Positions 34,450 through 42,423 of a stretch of 64,000 bases of DNA are shown in pieces. The stretch's first letter is position 1. The number at the start of each line of letters is the position of its first letter. The translations under genes and the position numbers were made by a program. Origin of the DNA: Dehalococcoidia bacterium (GTDB lineage Bacteria; Chloroflexota; Dehalococcoidia; Lucifugimonadales; Lucifugimonadaceae). Below the pieces are notes generated by a model. The model made no database searches. It had not been told where the DNA came from and worked only from the letters and a program-made list of their open reading frames with translations. The DNA lies in assembly GCA_012959765.1 (NCBI GenBank), contig DUCO01000007.1, positions 1,336-65,335 on the forward strand, written 5' to 3'.

Positions 34450-34676
34450 TGCGATACGTATTTCTTTTACTAATCAGGGGCTACAAAATGGCGATCTCGC
34501 CATACATGCCAGGACACTGCCGGTACGATCCGACCTGTTCGGAGTTTGCCGCAGAAGCCATCAAATCTCATGGTGCAATCGGCGGCTCATGGCTCGCTTT
34601 GAAAAGGATCGGACGGTGTCATCCCGGCCGATCGCGGGGTTACGACCCTGTACCTGAAAAACATCTATCTAAATAA
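34449..34676 (+). CDS. yidD: Membrane protein insertion efficiency factor YidD
   Basis: A 75-residue YidD: LLLIRGYKMAISPYMPGHCRYDPTCSEFAAEAIKSHG and GGSWLALKRIGRCHPG hold the conserved Cys and SP-x-G-C-R-x-PTCS motif. It is peripheral on the inner face of the membrane and assists YidC-dependent insertion. The start overlaps the rnpA stop (TAATG). Confidence 0.95.
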   Translation: MRYVFLLLIRGYKMAISPYMPGHCRYDPTCSEFAAEAIKSHGAIGGSWLALKRIGRCHPGRSRGYDPVPEKHLSK

Positions 34677-34846
34677 CCCCTTTCGGGCTGGGCGGATAAG
34701 TCATTCGCAATACCCCGATCAATACCGTCCGGAGGCCTAAAACGCCACCGTCAATAATCGGCACGACTCGCAACATACTTAGCGGGTCTAAGCCAAAACG
34801 GAAAAATAGCGGGAGCCGTAATCGGTTACCCCTGCTGTTCTCACTG

Positions 34847-36037
34847 TTGATCGTCCTGATTGCAGCCGTCGGATGCATCAACGACCTCACGCCTGAAGGC
34901 GGATGGTCGAGCGCAGTTGTTGAAGACGACTATCTCTTCATCGGTAACCTCGATGGGAATCTCGTTCGGTTCGACACCGCAACCGGGAACATCGACAACT
35001 CCTGGCGCTACCCGAGCGATGACGGTCTTGGAGCCATGTACAGCGATGCCGTGGTGATTGGCGACAACATCTACAGTGTCGGCTACACCTGCAAGGGTGA
35101 CAGCTGTGACGGCGAAATCTTCGGACTCAGCCTCGCCAGTGGTACTTCGGTCTGGGGCGGAAACGGCCTGCAGTTGAAGACCAAACTGGTTGGCGATATC
35201 GGTGTTTCTGGCGATACGTTCTTCGTTGGCACAACCGCACTGGGTGAAGAAGAAGACGGTCCCGAGGGCTACTTATACGCACTCGATTCGACCCCTGGCG
35301 CATCGGTGATTACCAAGTGGCGAATTCCTCTCGATGCGAACGCTTTTAGCGGCGTAACTGTTGACGGCGACACGGCATACATCGCCACCATGGCCGGAAC
35401 CCTTTACGCAATCGATATTTCCGAAAACGAGTTTTCCACCCCGGAATCTCGAATCAAATGGACCTTCACCGCTGAAGGCGCGATAGCCGGGCCGATTCTG
35501 GTTGCAGGTGGCAATCTGTACTTCGGTGATCTTGCAAGCAACGCCTACAAGCTCGACATTTCATCCCGCTCTGCCGGTTCGTCATCCGACGAAGCGAACA
35601 CCGGAAGCGGCGAGTGGATATTCGACGCAGGCGCATGGGTATGGGCGAAGCCAGTTCTAGAAGATGGCGTAGTTTACGTATCGGCTCTCGACGGTTCGAT
35701 CCATGCAGTGAACGATTCCGACGGCTCAAAGAAGTGGTCGGCAGAAATCGAAGGCCAAATCGTTTCGTCGCCAACACTGTTCGACCGTAAGCGCGGCGAC
35801 ACTCGTGAACGTGCTCTTGCAGTTCCTTCTGGCGAGAAAAACGTCTGGGTCATTTCGGTGATCGACGGACAAGAACTTGGCGTTTTCGTTACCGACGAGC
35901 CGGTCAAGTCGTCCCCGCTGGTGCACGGCGACAATCTTTATGTTCACGCCTTAAACGGCGATCTAAAGTGGTTCTCGGTCGACGACAATTCGCAAAGAGG
36001 GTGTGTCGATTTGAAAGAGGGTGGACGATGCGACTAA
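34847..36037 (+). CDS. PQQ-like beta-propeller repeat lipoprotein (BamB-like fold), start unresolved
   Basis: About 400 residues of repeated propeller blades: DDYLFIGNLDGNLVRFDTATG, GDTFFVGTTALG, GDTAYIATMAGTLYAIDIS, GNLYFGDLASNAYKLD, DGVVYVSALDGSIHAVNDSDGSKKW. The frame is open from 34700, and the codons just upstream encode RNRLPLLFSLLIVLIAAVGC, a lipoprotein signal ending in Cys. TTG 34847 would cut that signal in half. A strong GGAGG at 34731-34735 lies 6 bases before an in-frame ACG at 34742, with ATA at 34754 as another candidate, so a non-standard start is likely. The product probably sits on the outer membrane-leaflet side as a protein-assembly scaffold. It is inserted between yidD and yidC. 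Confidence 0.8.
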   Translation: MIVLIAAVGCINDLTPEGGWSSAVVEDDYLFIGNLDGNLVRFDTATGNIDNSWRYPSDDGLGAMYSDAVVIGDNIYSVGYTCKGDSCDGEIFGLSLASGTSVWGGNGLQLKTKLVGDIGVSGDTFFVGTTALGEEEDGPEGYLYALDSTPGASVITKWRIPLDANAFSGVTVDGDTAYIATMAGTLYAIDISENEFSTPESRIKWTFTAEGAIAGPILVAGGNLYFGDLASNAYKLDISSRSAGSSSDEANTGSGEWIFDAGAWVWAKPVLEDGVVYVSALDGSIHAVNDSDGSKKWSAEIEGQIVSSPTLFDRKRGDTRERALAVPSGEKNVWVISVIDGQELGVFVTDEPVKSSPLVHGDNLYVHALNGDLKWFSVDDNSQRGCVDLKEGGRCD

Positions 36038-36092
36038 TCGTTCTAACTCTTACTGGCAAGAACCTCAGCACCTCTAACGGAGGAGCCATCTA

Positions 36093-37067
36093 ATGGAAAT
36101 TTTTGGCATTCTCTGGCAAGAAGTGATCATGCGTCCGATGATCAACAGCCTCGCGCTGTTGTATCAGCTGCTGTTCTCCAACTTTGGACTCAGCATCATC
36201 GTCTTCACTGTTCTCATTCGCCTAGCCATGATCCCACTGACCGTGCGGCAGACTCGCCAGATGAAGAAGATGCAGGGCATTCAGCCCAAACTGAAGGCGA
36301 TTCAGGACAAGTACAAGGGTAAGAAGGGCGATGCCCGCCGGCAGATGTCGTCGGAAACGATGGGACTGTACAAAGAGGCCGGGGTAAGCCCGGTCGGTTG
36401 TCTCGGACCCATGATCATCCAGATGCCGATCTGGATCGGTTTCTATCGGGCGATTCTGCGAACCATGCCCTCGACACCCGAAGGTATGGCGAATCTATCG
36501 GATCTGTTCTACAGCTGGAACCCGGCAATCACGGCGGTTCCATTCAATAGCCAGTTCCTGGGCATATCGCTCGTGGATCTTGTCTCTTCTGCGGCGATGC
36601 CGTGGAACTACGCACTGCCAGTTCTAGTAGGTGGTTCGATGTTCCTTCAGCAGAAGATGACCACGAACCCAACTTCAGACCCACGCCAGAAGCAGACCAA
36701 CCAGATGATGCTGTGGATGATGCCGATTATGTTCGGTGCGTTCACATGGCAGTTCCCGGCTGGCCTAGCTGTTTACATACTGTTCTCAAACATCGTCGGA
36801 GTAGTAATTCAGTACTACGTCGGCGGCAAGCAACCAATTGAACTATTCGGACGGTCGTTCATGGGCACCGAGTCGAGCAGAGCTGAACGAGCTACCCAGC
36901 TTGCAGCCGAAGCCGCAGGTCCCAAGAAGCAAGCACCGCAACCGGAGGAGTCAGACGAAGATGACCAGAGCACGGAAGTTCTCGGGAAAAACAGTCGACG
37001 AAGCAACCGAAATCGCGCTCGCCGAACTGGACGCCGAACTCGAAGACGTCGAAATAAGGGTAGTTAG
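36093..37067 (+). CDS. yidC: Membrane protein insertase YidC/Oxa1
   Basis: A 324-residue YidC of the short type without a large periplasmic domain. GGAGGAG precedes the ATG by 6 bases. FGLSIIVFTVLIRLAMIPLTVRQTRQMKKMQG contains the conserved Arg of the hydrophilic groove; SPVGCLGPMIIQMPIWIGFYRAI and FPAGLAVYILFSNIVGVVIQYYV are later membrane segments. It inserts and folds membrane proteins alone or with SecYEG. The last 36 residues form an Arg/Asn-rich basic tail (RRSNRNRARRTGRRTRRRR), probably for ribosome binding, encoded by DNA that also encodes the start of jag in another frame. Confidence 0.95.
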   Translation: MEIFGILWQEVIMRPMINSLALLYQLLFSNFGLSIIVFTVLIRLAMIPLTVRQTRQMKKMQGIQPKLKAIQDKYKGKKGDARRQMSSETMGLYKEAGVSPVGCLGPMIIQMPIWIGFYRAILRTMPSTPEGMANLSDLFYSWNPAITAVPFNSQFLGISLVDLVSSAAMPWNYALPVLVGGSMFLQQKMTTNPTSDPRQKQTNQMMLWMMPIMFGAFTWQFPAGLAVYILFSNIVGVVIQYYVGGKQPIELFGRSFMGTESSRAERATQLAAEAAGPKKQAPQPEESDEDDQSTEVLGKNSRRSNRNRARRTGRRTRRRRNKGS

Positions 37068-38040
37068 CCCGGGACGATCAGGAATCCTTGGTCTCGGTGG
37101 GCAACCTGCCGAGATCGAAATTATTCTGCTCGCCGATGGCGGGTCGTTCGACGACGTATCTGACTATGCAGATGACTCTTCACAGGAGCCTGAGTCAGAT
37201 TCTGAGTCTGACTCGCCCAGTTCCGATGAAGACGCACCCAGCGGTCAACGCCGAAGCCGTAGCCGCAACCGAGGCCGCGGTCGCGGACGAGGCAGAGGTC
37301 GTGGTCCCAGTGATCGTGACGATGAACAGCAGGTAGAGGCTTCCAGTGCAGATGCTTCTGATGCCACGGCCGACGAATCTCAACAGCAGGACGATTCTCA
37401 AGAAGGCGAGCTTGCAAATGGTCGCCGAAGTGGCCGTGGAGGGCGTGGTGGTCGTGGCGGTCGAAGATCTGACCGGTCACGTTCGAACGACCGTGACGAT
37501 AGCTCAGATCGCTCCGAGCAGCAGCCAAGCCCAGAATCACGAGACGAACAGCGCCGAGATTCCCAGCCAATAATCCGTGAAAAAGACGAAGAAGCCGAAC
37601 AGCTTGTTTCGGAACTCATCGACTACTTACTGGGTGCAATGGGTGTCGTTGCTGACACTTACATTCGAGACGACGACGAAGAGGGTTCGATGACCTTCGA
37701 AATCGAGGGTCCGGACGCTGGTCTGCTGATCGGTCGACGGGGCGAGACGCTTCAGGCGCTTCAGTTCCTCATTCGTATGGTCACAAACCGACAGCTTGGC
37801 CGAAAAGCCTACGTCGTTATTGATATCGAAGACTACCGAGAACGTCGTGTGCAGATGCTGCGTCGACTTGCTCAGCGCATGGCGGGTCGGGTTGGTTCAA
37901 GCGGTCGTGAAGACAGCCTCGAACCGATGTCACCAGCCGAACGTCGCATAGTTCACATGTCACTTGCCGGGCACCCCGAGGTTCGAACAGAATCCGAAGG
38001 CGAAGGCAACCAACGCCGAGTAGTGATCTTCCCGAAATAG
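36961..38040 (+). CDS. jag: RNA-binding protein Jag/KhpB with RGG-rich linker
   Basis: A 359-residue protein. ATG 36961 is preceded by GGAGGAG 10 bases upstream and lies 107 bases inside the 3' end of yidC in a different frame. Domains: Jag_N (FSGKTVDEATEIALAELDAELEDVEIRV to GILGLGGQPAEIEI, residues 5-55), a long acidic then Arg-Gly-rich linker (GRGRGRGRGRG near 135 and RGGRGGRGGRR near 200), a KH domain (GLLIGRRGETLQALQFLIRMV) and a C-terminal R3H domain (MSPAERRIVHMSLAGHPEV). KhpB binds RNA with KhpA and affects cell division and elongation in Firmicutes. The RGG-rich linker is unusual for this family. Confidence 0.93.
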   Translation: MTRARKFSGKTVDEATEIALAELDAELEDVEIRVVSPGRSGILGLGGQPAEIEIILLADGGSFDDVSDYADDSSQEPESDSESDSPSSDEDAPSGQRRSRSRNRGRGRGRGRGRGPSDRDDEQQVEASSADASDATADESQQQDDSQEGELANGRRSGRGGRGGRGGRRSDRSRSNDRDDSSDRSEQQPSPESRDEQRRDSQPIIREKDEEAEQLVSELIDYLLGAMGVVADTYIRDDDEEGSMTFEIEGPDAGLLIGRRGETLQALQFLIRMVTNRQLGRKAYVVIDIEDYRERRVQMLRRLAQRMAGRVGSSGREDSLEPMSPAERRIVHMSLAGHPEVRTESEGEGNQRRVVIFPK

Positions 38041-38076
38041 TGCTGAAGGCACGTATTCCGGCTAATTGGATTGCAA

Positions 38077-38412
38077 TTATTCAGGAAGGGTGCCAAGCAC
38101 ATTCTGCAAGCGGGATTTATATGCCCGAAAAGCCTCGCGACCGTGATCGGTGAGATGAAGTGTTGTATGGGGTTTTTTACCCCTGAATTCCTTCTTGATA
38201 TCAATATAATCGTTCTGTTCAAGCTTGGTTAAATGGGTCGATAAATTGCCCCACGTCAAACCTGTCAAACGCATCAGATACACGTAGTCGGCACTTTCAA
38301 CAACGTACAGGTACGTTAGGATCATAAGACGCGCCGGCGCGTGGGCTATCAGGTCGATTTCTGCCAGGGGATGTAGTTTCGGATCAGATTGACCGTCGGG
38401 AATCTCAGACAT
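38077..38412 (-). CDS. Winged-helix transcriptional regulator
   Basis: A 111-residue winged-helix protein of the HTH_34 type: ARLMILTYLYVVESADYVYLMRLTGLTWGNLSTHLTKLEQNDYIDIKKEF is the helix-turn-helix, followed by the wing GKKPHTTLHLTDHGREAF. It starts within the last 8 bases of the upstream membrane-protein gene, so the two are translationally coupled. Such regulators usually control the gene they are paired with. A CTTTGT-N3-ACAAAG palindrome in the promoter of the pair (39014-39028) is a likely operator. Confidence 0.85.
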   Translation of the reverse strand: MSEIPDGQSDPKLHPLAEIDLIAHAPARLMILTYLYVVESADYVYLMRLTGLTWGNLSTHLTKLEQNDYIDIKKEFRGKKPHTTLHLTDHGREAFRAYKSRLQNVLGTLPE

Positions 38413-39001
38413 CCTGTGAACTTGCCTCGTTCGCCGAATCAGGAGCTCCCCGCATCACTTGCATAAATAGAATCAATCCAGTCAGAATCAAGATTGTGGC
38501 GGTAATACCAAACACAATCGGATAGCCGTGATGCACCGTCTCAAATTGTTCGTACATCAACTCGCCAACCAGCGGTGATCCCGCGATCAGAATTCCGTAT
38601 ATGTACAGGCGACGGAATTTGAGCAAAAGCGCCGGGGTGCTGAACAATGCAATGATCATGATTCCGAATTTATACGCCGTTTCCCAACTCGGATCCTCGG
38701 TAAGATCCAGCAAGTCAAATCCGGCGATTCGAGCAACGAACTGCAGAACGAAAATCAAGAAAAAAGTCCAACTGATTCTTTTCCTCCGCGCTCGACTCAG
38801 TATCACGATGTCAGCTCGAGGGGCTACGATGTACTTCCTTACCAACATAAGAGGCAACCAAACGACTATCCCAATAGGGAAGAAGATCGCCGTGCTCCAG
38901 AGCTCGCCCATGGGAGAGCGCAATATAGATCGAATGGCAAATACCAGTACCAGATAACCAACGAGGATGTCCCACATGCCATCCCGGTATCCATTCCTCA
39001 T
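38405..39001 (-). CDS. Multi-spanning membrane protein paired with winged-helix regulator
   Basis: A 198-residue protein with about six membrane segments (for example ILVGYLVLVFAIRSI, AIFFPIGIVVWLPLMLV, FGITATILILTGLILFMQV). I do not recognise a functional family; comparable membrane proteins of unknown function commonly sit next to HTH_34 regulators. Its 3' end overlaps the regulator start by 8 bases. It might be a sensor that sequesters the regulator, but this is inference only. Confidence 0.75.
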   Translation of the reverse strand: MRNGYRDGMWDILVGYLVLVFAIRSILRSPMGELWSTAIFFPIGIVVWLPLMLVRKYIVAPRADIVILSRARRKRISWTFFLIFVLQFVARIAGFDLLDLTEDPSWETAYKFGIMIIALFSTPALLLKFRRLYIYGILIAGSPLVGELMYEQFETVHHGYPIVFGITATILILTGLILFMQVMRGAPDSANEASSQDV

Positions 39002-39013
39002 TCACTAAGAGTT

Positions 39014-39033
39014 CTTTGTAAAACAAAGTATAT
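39014..39033 (-). promoter_or_regulatory. Palindromic operator overlapping a -10 box
   Basis: CTTTGT (39014-39019), AAA, ACAAAG (39023-39028) is a perfect 6-3-6 palindrome. On the minus strand it lies immediately downstream of TATACT (39028-39033), a good -10 box, and 13 bases upstream of the membrane-protein start at 39001. A protein bound here would block transcription. The winged-helix protein of the same operon is the obvious candidate. Confidence 0.6.
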
Positions 39034-39132
39034 CACTTAATGCCGGTTCAACATGTGTGGCAAACGTAGATCGAAGATAATCTATAGCGGTTTCTCACGA
39101 GGCCAGTCGTAATTTTTATAAAGTCAGGAACA

Positions 39133-39969
39133 TTGCAAACCCCAAACTTCCTCGCGCTCGGTCACTTGACGTTTGACGTCAACATCGTCGACAACGGTTC
39201 GCCCAGCAGTCACATTCCCGGTGGCGCAGTTGCTTATTCATCGCTAACTGCTCAGAAGCACGGGCTGAACGCCGCCGTTTTAACCTCAGCCAACGGGGAC
39301 TACCCGGTCGACAAAATTCTCGCGGGTATCGACGTGAACTTAGTCGAAAGTGAACACACAGCTACGTTCGCCAACTACTACGATTCAGGTGATCGAACTC
39401 AGGTACTGCTTGCTTCAGGAAGCCGCATTTCACAGGCTGCCGTGCCAGCTGATTGGACTCAACCCGACATCCTCTATGTTGGTCCGCTTCTCCACGAACT
39501 TCCTACCGACTGCGTGAACTGGTTTGAGCCTGCAAAGTTGTCGTGCCTCGCTCCTTCGGGCTGGCTCCGACGCTGGGGACCCGACGGCGCGATCACCCAC
39601 TCCGACACGCTCCCGCCGTTTCGCGGAAAGAAATGGGATGTAATCGTGGTCTCAGAAGCCGAAATAGAGAAGCTGCCAGAGCAGCAGCTGTTTGATCTCG
39701 GTGACATCGTGTGCGTTACTAGGGGCGAGAACGGCTCACGAATCTGGCAGGCGGGTGAATGGATCGATATCCCGGGGGTCCCGGCGCAGCCGGTCGATTT
39801 CACGGGTGCAGGTGATATCTGGTCAACGACCTTCGTAATCGCCCTGAGCGAAGGCAAATCGCTTGAAGAATCCGGCACCTACGCCTCTACCGCCGCTGCG
39901 ATATCTATCGAATCGATAGGCCTTAGCGGGTGCCCATCACCGGAAGCGATCGCCGCACGCCTGCCGTGA
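39133..39969 (+). CDS. PfkB family sugar kinase
   Basis: A 278-residue ribokinase-fold kinase. Start TTG 39133 with AGGA 6 bases upstream; the protein begins NFLALGHLTFDVNIVDNG. Substrate-lid region PGGAVAYSSLTAQKHGLNAAVLT; C-terminal signature VDFTGAGDIWSTTFVIAL holds the anion hole and catalytic Asp. It phosphorylates a sugar, nucleoside or inositol-type alcohol. The central region is shorter than in ribokinase. Substrate cannot be inferred from neighbours. Confidence 0.88.
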   Translation: MQTPNFLALGHLTFDVNIVDNGSPSSHIPGGAVAYSSLTAQKHGLNAAVLTSANGDYPVDKILAGIDVNLVESEHTATFANYYDSGDRTQVLLASGSRISQAAVPADWTQPDILYVGPLLHELPTDCVNWFEPAKLSCLAPSGWLRRWGPDGAITHSDTLPPFRGKKWDVIVVSEAEIEKLPEQQLFDLGDIVCVTRGENGSRIWQAGEWIDIPGVPAQPVDFTGAGDIWSTTFVIALSEGKSLEESGTYASTAAAISIESIGLSGCPSPEAIAARLP

Positions 39970-39998
39970 TCGCTGCCAGAGTTCAAGAATTCAAGAGT

Positions 39999-40484
39999 TC
40001 AAGCACCGTTCAACGCTGCTAGTGCCGCACCCTTGTCGAGCAACCCACCCGATTGTCGCCACAACTCTTCCCCGTCACGACCTATCACCACAAATGTCGG
40101 CGTCAGGTAGGCACGGTAGTCCCGGATAAGTTGCGACGCTATGGAATCCTGAACATTCAGCCTGAGGATCTGAACGTCGTCCTCCACTTCGCCCTCGAGA
40201 CTTCGCACTATCGGCTCCGATGCCAGGCAGGCCGTACACGAGTTCGAGAAGAACTCAACGAATACCGGTTGACCTGAAGTAATCAAGCTCTGTGCTTCGA
40301 CTTCGCTGGCGACGGTGCTGTCGCCTGGGCGAAGCGTAAAGACGACGCTGATCGCAACGATCGCAGCGACCGAATACACCGCTACTTGTGCGCGTCTGCC
40401 CTTTATCGGCAGGAGCGCAATCATCAATACGATGATGCCGGGGATAGTGACGAACGCCGAGTACTGGTTGAAAAATTCGAGCAA
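39999..40484 (-). CDS. Membrane-anchored thioredoxin-like protein, active site CTAC
   Basis: A 161-residue protein with two N-terminal hydrophobic segments (FVTIPGIIVLMIALLPI and VAVYSVAAIVAISVVFTL) followed by a thioredoxin domain: PVFVEFFSNSCTACLASEPIV with redox cysteines 83 and 86, then the cis-Pro in YLTPTFVVIGRDG. The fold should face the outside and reduce or form disulfides in exported proteins. CTAC differs from the usual CGPC and CxxC of TlpA types, which would shift redox potential. Standalone. Confidence 0.85.
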   Translation of the reverse strand: MLEFFNQYSAFVTIPGIIVLMIALLPIKGRRAQVAVYSVAAIVAISVVFTLRPGDSTVASEVEAQSLITSGQPVFVEFFSNSCTACLASEPIVRSLEGEVEDDVQILRLNVQDSIASQLIRDYRAYLTPTFVVIGRDGEELWRQSGGLLDKGAALAALNGA

Positions 40485-40590
40485 TCCTGATCCTCAAAAA
40501 GCCCGTTTCAGGGGTTAGTTCAAATACTGATACGCAAAATTCGATTCATCCGATGTGAAATCGACGCGGGTTTTGTTGGAATCTAACAGG

Positions 40591-41211
40591 TTAGCCCAGC
40601 GCGCGCCCGTTCAGCAGCGCACCAAGCGAGTGCTCGGCCTCGATCTGACCGTCTATTTCCAGGCGGTGCGTACTCAGCGTCACATGGTTGTGATCACACG
40701 TCGCCAGAATCTGTTCGAACCTTTCGGCCGACGTGTTCCCGAACAGAATCAGCACCGGCATTACGTGTCGGCGGTCAGCCTTGAATATCGCGGCCTGGTA
40801 CCACAGCGCCTGTCGTAAACCCTCCGACCACGAGTCGGCCCGTTCGATCTCGATCACATGCGTAGGAAACTTAGCGCTGTAGCCAATCAGCAGATCGGCG
40901 CGCTCCTTGCCAGTCCACATCTGGGCTTGCTCGATTGCATGAATCCCGGCTAGCCGGAAGATGCGGGTTACCTCTTCCTGAATCTCGGCCTCGGCTTTTT
41001 TCGGAATTCCCTGGGCCGCGTCGAAGCCCTTCATGATCCCGTCTTTGAGAGTTGCGTGCGAAAGGTTGAACTGCGATTCCCACGCTGAGTACAAAGCCGA
41101 CTTGCGAGAGTTGCTCAGGTGCGACCAACCGGAAGCTTCGGCCTCCTGATGAACCGTCTGCACGACAGATTCACGTTCGGTGGTAGAAAGTTCGGTCAGT
41201 GTGCGAGTCAT
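40591..41211 (-). CDS. Predicted type II restriction endonuclease partner of the adjacent DNA methyltransferase
   Basis: A 206-residue protein that I do not match to a named enzyme. Context makes it the restriction partner: its ATG overlaps the methyltransferase stop (ATGA, 4 bases). Residues 106-123, ADLLIGYSAKFPTHVIEIE, fit a PD-(D/E)xK-type core in which Asp106 and Glu121-x-Glu123 could be the metal ligands, with Glu in place of Lys as in BamHI. The region before it is helical (EEVTRIFRLAGIHAIEQAQMW). Recognition site unknown. An alternative is a non-cleaving accessory protein. Confidence 0.7.
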   Translation of the reverse strand: MTRTLTELSTTERESVVQTVHQEAEASGWSHLSNSRKSALYSAWESQFNLSHATLKDGIMKGFDAAQGIPKKAEAEIQEEVTRIFRLAGIHAIEQAQMWTGKERADLLIGYSAKFPTHVIEIERADSWSEGLRQALWYQAAIFKADRRHVMPVLILFGNTSAERFEQILATCDHNHVTLSTHRLEIDGQIEAEHSLGALLNGRALG

Positions 41212-42149
41212 TTTTTCTTCTGAACCGGAGGTTTGAATTTCTTGCCAGATGCGTGAGCCTCGAGTCGCTGCTCGGCAAGCTCGACGTATTCAGACGATAC
41301 GTCATACCCAACAAAATGACGACCGTTCTTCACGGCGGCGAGCGCTGTTGACCCGGTTCCCATGAATGGATCGAGCACTACTTCGCCCGAGAACGTGTAA
41401 AGCTCAATTGCTCGTCGCGGAAGTTCTTCCGGGTACGGAGCAGGGTGTCCGACCTGCTTTGCAGACTGCGGTGCAAATTCCCAGACGCTTTTAGTAAATT
41501 CCAAGAATTCATCCCGCGAGATCGTTGCTTCACGACCCTCAAGCGGTTTGCGACCAAATGGTGGCTTCTGGAATACGAGAATGTATTCGTGGGTGTCACG
41601 AAGAGTCGGGTTCGAAGGTGACATCCAACTGCCCCATGCCGTTGAAGAACCCGCTCCAGCCGACTTGTTCCAGATGATCTCGCCACGCATGAAGAAGCCA
41701 ACCCGCGCCGCCTGCTCGATGATGTAGGCGTGCAGCGGTATGTACGGCTTGCGTCCCAAGTTCGCCACGTTTACGAGCGCACGGCCACCGTCGACCAGTA
41801 CCCGATACGTCTCTTCCATCACGTTGCCGATGAGCTGCATGTACTCATCGTGCGTCAGATCATCGTCGTAATCTTTGCCAACGTTATAGGGCGGCGATGT
41901 GACCATCATGTGCACTGATCGATCGTGAAGTTCGGTCATTTTCTCGCTGGAATGAGCGAAGAACTTGTCGAGCGTGTCAGCGGCCAAAGATTGCTCGGGC
42001 TCAGCCTTTTTGTCCAGACTTCCCCTATCTTCTGGCTGAAGCGCACGCGCGTAGTACTCGGAAGAATCGTGGCTGAATCTTCCGTTCGTCCCGAAGGATG
42101 AAGTGCTGGTTGGGCGCTGCTTTGGGGCAGCCTTTGAACGACGAGGCAT
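41208..42149 (-). CDS. Beta-class DNA methyltransferase of a type II restriction-modification pair
   Basis: About 313 residues from ATG 42149. The open frame extends 39 codons further up, but those codons run towards the inverted-repeat element and show no similarity. Motif IV is VTSPPYNVGKDY near the N-terminus and motif I is VVLDPFMGTGSTALAAVKNGRHFVGYD near the C-terminus; this IV-before-I order is that of beta-class enzymes. SPPY is most often seen in N4-cytosine methyltransferases but some N6-adenine enzymes share it. WNKSAGAGSSTAWGSW is another typical block. The gene is upstream of, and coupled to, the predicted nuclease. Confidence 0.92.
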   Translation of the reverse strand: MPRRSKAAPKQRPTSTSSFGTNGRFSHDSSEYYARALQPEDRGSLDKKAEPEQSLAADTLDKFFAHSSEKMTELHDRSVHMMVTSPPYNVGKDYDDDLTHDEYMQLIGNVMEETYRVLVDGGRALVNVANLGRKPYIPLHAYIIEQAARVGFFMRGEIIWNKSAGAGSSTAWGSWMSPSNPTLRDTHEYILVFQKPPFGRKPLEGREATISRDEFLEFTKSVWEFAPQSAKQVGHPAPYPEELPRRAIELYTFSGEVVLDPFMGTGSTALAAVKNGRHFVGYDVSSEYVELAEQRLEAHASGKKFKPPVQKKK

Positions 42150-42211
42150 CTTGTGTAAAACGATGCTAGCAGTTGCCGCGCGCGAGCGCGAATTTATTTC
42201 GGCACTCTCCG

Positions 42212-42396
42212 TTGTCATTGCGAGGAGGAACGACGTGTCAATCAGCGGGTGATGGGCGCAGAACACGGCGATTCAGATCGTTAGCTGGCATGCCAGCGAC
42301 AGCGAGGGGTGTTGGCTCATCCGGACCGCTGGCAAACACAGAAGTTACCTCCAAATCCCAAGCATTGCCACGTCGTCTAACTCCTCGCAATGACAA
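42212..42396. repeat. Non-coding element with about 30-base terminal inverted repeats (MITE/REP-like)
   Basis: The left end TTGTCATTGCGAGGAGGAAC (42212-42231, continuing ACGTGTCAATC) reappears inverted at the right end 42362-42396, which reads on the minus strand TTGTCATTGCGAGGAG, then TTAGACGACGTGGCAATGC. The arms share about 28 positions with a 3-base length difference, around a core of about 118 bases without an open frame. Intergenic repeats beginning TGTCATTGCGAGGAG are common in Dehalococcoidia and other bacteria. It lies between the HdrD-like gene and the methyltransferase. Confidence 0.75.
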
Positions 42397-42423
42397 TCAC
42401 ATCGACAGCGCGAGCCTAGCGTC

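Noticed and set aside
36838-36960. Longer N-terminus for Jag
   Set aside because: The codons before ATG 36961 are antiphase to yidC and resemble nothing, while ATG 36961 has a strong ribosome-binding site and begins the Jag_N domain.
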